This document shows positions 12,630 to 18,472 of a stretch of DNA of 18,472 nucleotides, piece after piece; the stretch's first letter is position 1, and every line of letters begins with the position of its first letter. The DNA is from JAWXBM01 sp037968555 (GTDB lineage Bacteria; Pseudomonadota; Gammaproteobacteria; Xanthomonadales; SZUA-36). The notes under the pieces were generated by a model. It was given only the letters and a program-made list of their open reading frames with translations. It was not told where the DNA came from and ran no database searches. Location of the stretch: NCBI GenBank assembly GCA_037968555.1, contig JBBKVS010000322.1, forward strand, positions 1 through 18,472. Direction: 5' to 3'. The translations under genes were made by a program, and so were the position numbers.

Positions 12630-13544
12630 TTGAACCGACAAACTACCCACGCTCACCATCACGCGCCGCCGGATTACAGCCGGGCATTTGCAGTGGGCGT
12701 GGCGCTGAATGTGGTTTTTGTCATTATCGAAGCTTTCTACGGCTTTGTCTCCGGTTCGCTGGCCCTGCTCACCGATGCCAGCCATAACCTCAGCGATGTG
12801 ATCGGCCTGTTGCTGGCCTGGGGCGCTGCCACCCTGGCCAAGCGCAAGCCTTCAACGCGCCGCACCTATGGCTATTCCCGCGCCACCATACTTGCCTCCC
12901 TGTTCAGTGGTTTGTTGCTGATGGGTGCGGTGGGTGCCATTGGCTGGGAGGCCATCAATCGCCTGATGACCCCCGCACAACCCGCTGGATTGACCATCAT
13001 GGTAGTCGCGGCCATAGGCGTGGTGATCAATACGGTGACCGCCCTGTTTTTCTTTCGCGGCAAAGATGACGATCTGAATATCCGCGGTGCTTATCTGCAC
13101 ATGGCAGCCGATGCGGCGGTATCACTAGGCGTGGTGATATCCGGCGCCCTGATCTGGAAATACGGCTGGACTTTTATTGATCCGCTGATCAGCCTGGCCA
13201 TTGCGCTGGTGATCCTGTTATCGACCTGGGGCCTGCTGCGTGACTCACTCAACCTTGCTGTGGATGCGGTGCCCAAGGGCGTAGATCCCAAAGCCGTGCG
13301 CAACTACCTCTGCTCCCTGCCCGGTGTCAGCGCCGTGCACGATCTGCACATCTGGGCCATGAGCACCACTGATACAGCCCTGACGGCACACCTGGTCATG
13401 AGCACCCTGCCGGCTGACAATCGTTTTCTGCATGACACTGCACATGAGCTGGAGCATAGCTTCAGTATTGAGCATGCCACCATCCAGGTCGAAGCTGCGG
13501 ACAGCGAAGTGATCTGTCACCAATCCAGTCATTGCGCTGAATAG
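12630..13544 (+). CDS. Cation diffusion facilitator (CDF) family metal exporter
   Basis: 304 residues from a TTG at 12630, chosen because AAGGAA lies seven bases upstream; no ATG exists near the N-terminus, and the earlier TTG at 12591 lies within the palindromic repeat. A His-rich start (T-H-A-H-H-H-A) precedes six hydrophobic helices. The two transport-site motifs are present: L-T-D-A-S-H-N-L-S-D (His52, Asp56) and H-M-A-A-D-A (His157, Asp161), the HD/HD set associated with Zn2+ in ZitB/CzcD-type exporters. The cytoplasmic C-terminal domain has G-V-S-A-V-H-D-L-H-I-W-A-M-S. It probably exports Zn2+ or a related ion from the cytoplasm in exchange for protons; exact specificity is inferred. 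The protein ends in a Cys/His-containing tail (C-H-Q-S-S-H-C). Confidence 0.92.
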   Translation: MNRQTTHAHHHAPPDYSRAFAVGVALNVVFVIIEAFYGFVSGSLALLTDASHNLSDVIGLLLAWGAATLAKRKPSTRRTYGYSRATILASLFSGLLLMGAVGAIGWEAINRLMTPAQPAGLTIMVVAAIGVVINTVTALFFFRGKDDDLNIRGAYLHMAADAAVSLGVVISGALIWKYGWTFIDPLISLAIALVILLSTWGLLRDSLNLAVDAVPKGVDPKAVRNYLCSLPGVSAVHDLHIWAMSTTDTALTAHLVMSTLPADNRFLHDTAHELEHSFSIEHATIQVEAADSEVICHQSSHCAE

Positions 13545-13559
13545 CGTCAGTTAAGTGGT

Positions 13560-15338
13560 TCAGGCCGCAGGCAGCAGTGGCCAGAATTTCGGTATCAGCC
13601 ACACCGATACCAGCAAGGCCAGGATGTTCATGGGCAAGCCTATGCGCAGGAAATCGACGAAACGATAACCGCCCGCCTGGTACACGAAGGTATTGGTCTG
13701 ATAGCCGATGGGTGTGGCAAAACTGGCACTGCCCGCCAGCATCACGGCTATCACAAAGGGCTTGGGATCCAGTCCGGCACTCATGGCCGCGCCGATGGCG
13801 ATGGGCGTCAACAGGATGGCCGCGGCATTATTGCTCATGAATTCAGTAGAAAAGGAAGTCACGATATAGAGCGTTATCAACAAGCCCATGGGCCCCAATG
13901 TGGTGGCCCATTTGGCCAGGCCTGCAACCAGCAGCTCCATGGCGCCGGTTTGCTCCAGTGCCAGGCCTATGGCCAGCATGGCAAAAATCAACAGCAGAAT
14001 GGGCCAGTGTATGGCTTCATAGGCTTCCTTGGCGGTCAGGCAGCCGCCTATCACCACCACTGTGGCGCCAATCACCGCCAGGGTTACGATGGGCATGACC
14101 TCGAACGCCGCCAGTGCAACCACCATCACGATAGCCAGTAAGGCAATCCAGGCTTTGTCGCGGTTCAAGGGCCGGATCTGCGGAATCGCAACATTGACGA
14201 AACTGCGACTGTCGTACAGAGCCATCAGGTCCCCAGGCGCGCCCTCCAGCAACAGTACATCGCCCACTTTCAATTGGAGTTCAGCAAAGCCGCGGTTAAG
14301 TCGTTTCTTGTGCCGGTATATGCCCAGCACATGCACACCGAAGCGCTGGTCGAAGTGCAGGTCCTGCACGGTCTGGCCCAAAACCGAGGCTTCAGGCCCA
14401 ACGATGGCTTCAGCCAGCTGTACCGATTTCTGATCCAGAGTCTGGATTTCATTCTGCTGCACGCCCATCAGATTGACCCGCTTGGCAGAATGCAGACTGA
14501 TGACCTCATCACGCTCGCTTTCGATCACCAGGCGGTCGCCGGCTTGCAACACGGCAGCCGATGGGTTGCGGCGTATGACATGTTCGCCGCGGTAAATTTT
14601 CAGTACCCGATGCCGTGACAGGCTGCTTTCATGCACCCGCTTGTCGATCAATGGCGAGCCCGGTGGAATCACCGCCTCGGTGAGGAAGCGCCGGGTGCCC
14701 GCCGGCAAATCTACCGAGCGTTCAGCCCGGTCAGGCAACAGCCACCAGCCGAACAGCAGCAAATAAAGTAAACCAGCAATGGCCAGCAACACGCCGACGC
14801 CGGAAATATCGAAAATTCCGAACGGCTGCATGCCTTCACGTTGGGCGATGCTGTCTACCAGCAGGTTGGTCGAAGTGCCGATCAGGGTGCAGGTGCCGCC
14901 CAATATACTGGCGAAAGACAGGGGGATGAGATAGCGCGAAGAGGCGTGGCCTTGCTGGCGTGCCAGCGCGATTACGACCGGTGTGAGTACCACCACCACA
15001 GGTGTGTTATTGACGAAGGCCGACAAAAAGGTAACCGGCAATAACAGAAACAGCATGGCCCGCAGCCAGGATTGCCCAGCCAGGCGGCTGGCCAGGGCAC
15101 CCATGCCGCCAATCACGCCGGTATTTTCCAGCGCCTTGCTGAGCACAAACATGGCGCCGATAGTGATGGGCGCGCCGTTGGCGAACACGCTGAGGAATTC
15201 ATTCGAGCTGAGGGCGCCAAAAATCAGCAACAGGCTGACGCCCAAAAGTGCTGTCACATCAGGCGGTTGGCGTTCGCGGACAAAGCCGAAAAACACGATA
15301 ATCGTGATCGCCAGTACCAGGATCATCTGCAGCGACAT
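13560..15338 (-). CDS. SLC13/DASS-type transporter with two RCK_C (TrkA-C) domains
   Basis: 592 residues from the ATG at 15338, with GGAGAG upstream. The two transmembrane halves (about 1-205 and 395-592) surround two soluble domains of about 80 residues each (near 215-300 and 310-385). The latter resemble TrkA-C/RCK_C modules: V-I-P-P-G-S-P-L-I-D-K-R-V and L-Q-A-G-D-R-L-V-I-E-S, then L-K-V-G-D-V-L-L-L-E-G. Both halves carry the family's S/N-N-T-type motifs: F-V-N-N-T-P-V-V-V-V-L-T-P and G-T-S-T-N-L-L-V in the first, F-M-S-N-N-A-A-A-I-L-L-T-P and T-P-I-G-Y-Q-T-N-T-F in the second. Related proteins move sulfate, dicarboxylates or other anions with sodium; the substrate cannot be told. It is divergent from the Kef-like antiporter. 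Confidence 0.9.
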   Translation of the reverse strand: MSLQMILVLAITIIVFFGFVRERQPPDVTALLGVSLLLIFGALSSNEFLSVFANGAPITIGAMFVLSKALENTGVIGGMGALASRLAGQSWLRAMLFLLLPVTFLSAFVNNTPVVVVLTPVVIALARQQGHASSRYLIPLSFASILGGTCTLIGTSTNLLVDSIAQREGMQPFGIFDISGVGVLLAIAGLLYLLLFGWWLLPDRAERSVDLPAGTRRFLTEAVIPPGSPLIDKRVHESSLSRHRVLKIYRGEHVIRRNPSAAVLQAGDRLVIESERDEVISLHSAKRVNLMGVQQNEIQTLDQKSVQLAEAIVGPEASVLGQTVQDLHFDQRFGVHVLGIYRHKKRLNRGFAELQLKVGDVLLLEGAPGDLMALYDSRSFVNVAIPQIRPLNRDKAWIALLAIVMVVALAAFEVMPIVTLAVIGATVVVIGGCLTAKEAYEAIHWPILLLIFAMLAIGLALEQTGAMELLVAGLAKWATTLGPMGLLITLYIVTSFSTEFMSNNAAAILLTPIAIGAAMSAGLDPKPFVIAVMLAGSASFATPIGYQTNTFVYQAGGYRFVDFLRIGLPMNILALLVSVWLIPKFWPLLPAA

Positions 15339-15585
15339 TCCACTCTCCAGACAAAGTCTGCAAGCCCTGGGATACTCAGGCTGGCACCACGACCTCTTGC
15401 GGCAGAAAATGATGCGTTAAGGGCGCTGCCGGTGCAATAGAAATCGCTTATTGGCTGGCGGCAGAGGCCGGACTTCATCGCCCCTTTGACGTGACCTCCA
15501 TGCCACCTGGGCACTGGAGCAGGTAAACTGAACCATCAAACATCGCGCTTGGGTCTTTAGTATCCCTGGCGCTGCGGAGAACATC

Positions 15586-15630
15586 ATCAGTCACTTTTTC
15601 ATCCAGGCGTTCCTCTACCTCGTCGCTGCC
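15586..15630 (+). other. Probable N-terminal extension of the Kef-like gene, lacking a standard start codon
   Basis: The frame of the antiporter is open from 15532. Codons 15586-15630 encode I-S-H-F-F-I-Q-A-F-L-Y-L-V-A-A, which completes the expected first transmembrane helix of KefB/KefC proteins. No ATG, GTG or TTG occurs in frame between 15532 and 15631. An ATC at 15586 has GGAG six bases upstream. Confidence 0.45.
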
Positions 15631-17433
15631 GTGATCGCAGTTCCCCTGGCCAAACGGCTGGGATTGGGCTCTGCTTTGGGTTATCTATTGGCTGGCGTGG
15701 TGATTGGCCCCTTCATGTTGGGTCTGGTGGGAGAGGAGGGCGAAGACGTACTGCACTTCGCCGAATTCGGTGTAGTCATGATGTTGTTCCTCGTCGGCCT
15801 GGAGCTCAAACCAGCGCTGCTGTGGCGCATGCGTGTGTCGATATTGGGCATGGGTGGTGCGCAGGTGGTGCTGACTACGGGTGCGATCGCTGCACTGGCC
15901 TGGTATTTCGGTCTGCCCTGGCAGGCAGCATTGGCCATAGGCCTGACCTTGTCCTTGTCATCCACCGCCATGGTGTTGCAAACCCTGGATGAGAAAGGCT
16001 GGATGAAAACCCAGGCCGGAAAAGCCGGCTTCTCGGTGTTGCTGGCGCAGGACATCGCGGTCATTCCGATGCTGGCGCTGTTACCTTTATTGGCGGTCAG
16101 TGGTGTTGCCGACAGCGCAACCGCAGGAGAGACGCCGGGATGGATCACTGCACTGATTACCACGGGTGCTATTGTCGGTATCATCCTGGCCGGTAGGTTC
16201 CTCACCCGTCCACTGTTTCGCTGGATCGCCTCATCCCATAGCAGCGAGGTTTTCGTCGCCACTACCCTGGCATTGGTGATCGGCGCTTCATTGCTGATGA
16301 GCCTGGTGGGTCTGTCGCCTGCGCTTGGAACCTTCCTGGCCGGAGTGGTGCTGGCAGAGAGTGAGTACCGACATGAACTGGAAGCCAATATCGAGCCGTT
16401 CAAGGGTTTGTTGCTGGGTCTGTTTTTTATCTCGGTAGGTGCCAGTATTGATTTTTCAGTTGTGGTTGAATCGCCGGCGCTGATCGCTGGCCTGGTGATG
16501 TTGCTGGTGGCGATCAAGTTCCCGGTGCTGTTATTACTGGGACGGATGTTCGGGCTCAAACTGGCCGACAACCTGATGTTTGCTTTTATCCTGGCCCAGG
16601 GTGGTGAGTTCGCCTTCCTGCTGTTTTCCTTTGCCACACAAACCAAGGTGCTGAGTTCTGACCTGGCTAACCAGATGATTGTGGTGGTGGCCTTGTCGAT
16701 GATCGTCACGCCGCTGATGATTATCATTTATGAGCGCTTTGTGCAGCCGCGTTTTGCCGACTTCGCGTCGCCGCCCGAGGATTCAGAAGTACGCGATCTC
16801 GAGAATCCGGTGATCGTGGCCGGCTTCGGCCGCTTTGGCCAGGTGGTGGCGCGCATGCTTCGGGCGGATGGTTGCCGGACCACCTTGCTGGATCACGATG
16901 CCGGGCAAGTGGAGCTGTCTGCACGTTTTGGCAACAAAGTGTTTTATGGTGACCCGAGCCGGCTGGACCTGTTGCGTGCTGCAGGCGCCGAGAAAGCCCG
17001 CCTGCTGATCGTCACGCTGGATGACCGGGAGAAAGCTGTGGCACTGGTTGAAATCGCGCGCACCCATTTCCCGCATTTGCGAATTCTGGCGCGGGCTTAC
17101 GATCGTTCCCATGCCTACAAGCTCATCGAAGCAAAAGCTGATGGAGTGACGCGTGAAACCTTTGGCTCCGCCTTGATGATGGGTGAGCAGGCGTTGCGGT
17201 TGTTGGGTAACTCAGACGCGCGGGCGCACCGGGTGATGGAGTTGTTTCGCAAGCACGACGAAGAGGGGCTGGCACGGATGTTTGAGCTGTGGGGCGATGA
17301 CAAAGCCTATGGTCTGGCCAGCCGACAGGCGCTGGCGGTGCTGGAAAAAGTGCTACAGGACGATGTCGATGATGCGGGTGAGCCGGTTGATGATGCGTCA
17401 GATGATGCACCGGGCCAAGCCCAGCCCAGCTAG
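15631..17433 (+). CDS. KefB/KefC-type monovalent cation:proton antiporter (CPA2) with RCK_N domain
   Basis: 600 residues counted from the GTG at 15631, the first standard start codon; the true N-terminus probably lies further upstream (see 15586-15630). Residues 1-385 are the Na+/H+ exchanger-type membrane domain, with about 12 helices and conserved stretches such as L-G-L-G-S-A-L-G-Y-L-L-A-G-V-V-I-G-P, F-L-V-G-L-E-L-K-P and A-Q-D-I-A-V-I-P-M-L-A. Residues 390-530 are a TrkA-N (RCK_N) NAD-binding domain: V-I-V-A-G-F-G-R-F-G-Q-V, a strand ending T-T-L-L-D-H-D, then V-F-Y-G-D-P-S-R-L-D-L-L-R-A-A-G-A. The tail is very acidic (D-D-V-D-D). KefB/C proteins release K+ in exchange for protons when glutathione adducts bind, protecting against electrophiles. 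No KefF/KefG quinone oxidoreductase gene is adjacent. Confidence 0.92.
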   Translation: MIAVPLAKRLGLGSALGYLLAGVVIGPFMLGLVGEEGEDVLHFAEFGVVMMLFLVGLELKPALLWRMRVSILGMGGAQVVLTTGAIAALAWYFGLPWQAALAIGLTLSLSSTAMVLQTLDEKGWMKTQAGKAGFSVLLAQDIAVIPMLALLPLLAVSGVADSATAGETPGWITALITTGAIVGIILAGRFLTRPLFRWIASSHSSEVFVATTLALVIGASLLMSLVGLSPALGTFLAGVVLAESEYRHELEANIEPFKGLLLGLFFISVGASIDFSVVVESPALIAGLVMLLVAIKFPVLLLLGRMFGLKLADNLMFAFILAQGGEFAFLLFSFATQTKVLSSDLANQMIVVVALSMIVTPLMIIIYERFVQPRFADFASPPEDSEVRDLENPVIVAGFGRFGQVVARMLRADGCRTTLLDHDAGQVELSARFGNKVFYGDPSRLDLLRAAGAEKARLLIVTLDDREKAVALVEIARTHFPHLRILARAYDRSHAYKLIEAKADGVTRETFGSALMMGEQALRLLGNSDARAHRVMELFRKHDEEGLARMFELWGDDKAYGLASRQALAVLEKVLQDDVDDAGEPVDDASDDAPGQAQPS

Positions 17434-17438
17434 CCAGT

Positions 17439-17509
17439 GGTCAGAGTAAAAATTCAGCTCATTGATATTAATTCAATTGCATTTTCTCCTGAATTTTTAC
17501 TCTGACCCC
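17439..17509. repeat. Palindromic repeat, copy A (3' side of the SDR gene)
   Basis: GGTCAGAGTAAAAATTCAG (17439-17457) is the exact reverse complement of 17489-17507, a 19-bp perfect stem around a 31-base A+T-rich loop; two more C follow. It fills the gap between the convergent antiporter and SDR stop codons and could terminate both transcripts. Its loop matches the reverse complement of the loop of copy B at 25 of 31 positions. Confidence 0.85.
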
Positions 17510-17518
17510 AATTATTGT

Positions 17519-18259
17519 TCAGGCCGAGTTGCCACCGTCGATCGGAATGGCCGCACCGGTGATTTGTCGGGCTGCATCGGAAGCCAGGAATACCACCAGC
17601 GCTGCAACTTCCGTCGCAGTGGTTACTCTTCCCGTCAGGCTGCCCTGGTCGGCTTCGCCCAGTGCCTGGTCCGGGTTCAGTCCACGTGCGGCTCCTTCGG
17701 CATACAGCATCGGGGTTTCGACATCGCCGGGACAGATGGCGTTGACGCGTATACCTTCGTGGGCATGGTCCAGCGCCATGGCCTTGGTCATCAGCACGAT
17801 GCCACCTTTGCTGGCGCAATAGGCCACGGCCCGTTTGCCGCCCACCAGGCCCCAATCAGATGCAATATTCAGGATCACACCGCTGCTTGCACGTAAATGC
17901 GGCAATGCTGCGCGGCTGAGGTAAAACGGCGCATTCAGGTTGGTGGCAATGGTAGCCAGCCAGTTTTCATCCGTTGTGTCTTCCGCGTTTGCTGCGTCGA
18001 AAATTCCAGCGTTATTCACCAGCACGTCCAGCCGGGAAAACCGTGCGATACAGGCAGCCACCAGTTCATTACAGGCCTTGGCAGACGTCAGATCGCCCAC
18101 CCAGGTTTCCACCGCTTTACCCAGACTGCTCACGGGTGTTGTGCGCGCCGGGTCACGACCCGCTGCCATTACGGCATAACCCGCTGCCAACAGACTTTTT
18201 ACGGCAGCAGTGCCAATGCCTGAGCTGGCGCCGGTGACTAAAGCGACTTTTTGAGTCAT
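17519..18259 (-). CDS. Short-chain dehydrogenase/reductase (SDR)
   Basis: 246 residues from the ATG at 18259, with GGGAA seven bases upstream. It is a classical SDR: V-T-G-A-S-S-G-I-G (9-16, cofactor loop), V-G-D-L-T (adenine contact), V-L-V-N-N-A-G (79-85), I-A-S-D-W-G (Ser134), Y-C-A-S-K (Tyr147, Lys151) and I-C-P-G-D-V-E-T-P-M. The end is G-A-A-I-P-I-D-G-G-N-S-A, typical of the family. Gly-Arg (A-G-R-D) after the second strand suggests NADP(H) preference (inference). These enzymes oxidise or reduce hydroxyl or carbonyl groups in the cytoplasm; the substrate is unknown. It follows a codirectional gene at 18371 and is flanked on both sides by inverted copies of the palindromic repeat. Confidence 0.93.
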   Translation of the reverse strand: MTQKVALVTGASSGIGTAAVKSLLAAGYAVMAAGRDPARTTPVSSLGKAVETWVGDLTSAKACNELVAACIARFSRLDVLVNNAGIFDAANAEDTTDENWLATIATNLNAPFYLSRAALPHLRASSGVILNIASDWGLVGGKRAVAYCASKGGIVLMTKAMALDHAHEGIRVNAICPGDVETPMLYAEGAARGLNPDQALGEADQGSLTGRVTTATEVAALVVFLASDAARQITGAAIPIDGGNSA

Positions 18260-18291
18260 GTGGAAATTCCCGTTTGATCGAATTTATGGTT

Positions 18292-18364
18292 GGGGTCAGA
18301 GTAAAAATTCAGGAGGAACTGAAATCGAATTAAAATCAATTAGCTGAATTTTCACTCTGACCCC
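18292..18364. repeat. Palindromic repeat, copy B (5' side of the SDR gene)
   Basis: The 21-base arms 18292-18312 and 18344-18364 pair at 20 of 21 positions (outer ends GGGG/CCCC, one A-C mismatch) around a 31-base loop. The loop is in the opposite orientation to that of copy A. It lies between the SDR start and the stop of the upstream minus-strand gene. Confidence 0.85.
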
Positions 18365-18370
18365 TGGTTA

Positions 18371-18472
18371 TCAGCCTTTGTAGGCAGAACGCTGATAGTG
18401 GTCAATGATAACCTGCGCTACGCAGCTGGTCAGCTTGCGGGCAAAAGGCACATGCAGGAATTCATTCGGGCC
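18371..18472 (-). CDS. 3' end of a gene, possibly an M20-family metallopeptidase (5' partial in window)
   Basis: The minus-strand frame is open from the window edge to a TGA at 18371-18373, giving 33 C-terminal residues beginning G-P-N-E-F-L-H-V-P-F-A-R-K-L-T and ending H-Y-Q-R-S-A-Y-K-G. The G-P-N-E-F-L-H-x-P-x-A-x-x-L-T pattern resembles the C-terminus of M20 family dipeptidases or amidohydrolases as I remember them. This rests on very few residues, so the product name is tentative; the presence of a gene end is better supported. It lies upstream of, and codirectional with, the SDR gene, with repeat copy B between them. Confidence 0.45.
   Translation of the reverse strand, partial: GPNEFLHVPFARKLTSCVAQVIIDHYQRSAYKG

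Noticed and set aside
15323..15514. A short minus-strand frame in the gap between the two RCK transporters
   Set aside because: It overlaps the 5' end of the SLC13-type gene in another frame and has no supporting signals.
15681..16727. A 348-codon open frame on the minus strand
   Set aside because: It is antisense to the membrane domain of the Kef-like antiporter and is rich in Ser, Thr and Pro, as expected of a shadow of a hydrophobic protein.

Overview
The window looks like a chromosomal segment of a marine- or environment-type gammaproteobacterium with moderate G+C. The evidence is a SrkA (YihE/RdoA) kinase that aligns closely with the E. coli protein as I remember it, a SlyX, a class IV branched-chain aminotransferase, a KefB/C-type antiporter, and a secreted protein ending in the short C-terminal pattern I-F-C-N-G-F-E. 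No rRNA, tRNA, CRISPR array, phage module or transposase gene is visible.

Layout, left to right. 1-900: 3' part of a secreted repeat protein. 975-2270 (-): secreted nucleotide pyrophosphatase/phosphodiesterase. 2413-2745 (-): small membrane protein. 2908-3873 (+): Tat-exported aldo/keto reductase. 3991-4605 (-): TetR regulator with one operator-like site at its promoter and a second just past its stop. 4667-5509 (-): exported cyclophilin, and 5535-5960 (-): a protein with a Gly-rich tail. 6109-7595 (+): dienelactone hydrolase, VOC protein and slyX, probably one operon. 7601-7767: six consecutive hairpins between convergent slyX and srkA. 7765-8760 (-): srkA. 8761-9088: a divergent gap holding a 162-bp nested palindrome. 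9089-9907 (+): NYN-LOTUS protein. 10109-10318 (+): cold-shock protein with its own promoter, leader and terminator. 10386-11144: an 0.8-kb gene-poor stretch with two leftward terminators and strong hairpins. 11145-12062 (-): ilvE. 12255-12539 and 12630-13544 (+): UPF0016/GDT1-like protein and a CDF metal exporter. 13560-15338 (-) and 15631-17433 (+): a divergent pair of membrane transporters that both carry RCK/TrkA-type domains. 17519-18259 (-): SDR oxidoreductase. 18371-18472 (-): 3' end of another gene.

Most genes are ordinary housekeeping or transport genes, and no single pathway links them. The three functional groupings I can support are the dienelactone hydrolase/VOC/slyX run, the two adjacent metal transporters (12255-13544), and the divergent RCK-linked transporters.

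The unusual content is between the genes. A palindromic repeat with GGTCAG/CTGACC ends occurs at 12563-12605, 17439-17509 and 18292-18364, with a decayed copy at 11067-11134. The last two full copies sit in opposite orientation around the SDR gene. A second, unrelated repeat (core CTGTTACAGGCCAC) brackets srkA. The window also has an unassigned leftward terminator that implies an unannotated transcript, and an antiporter gene whose expected first helix has no ATG, GTG or TTG in front of it.
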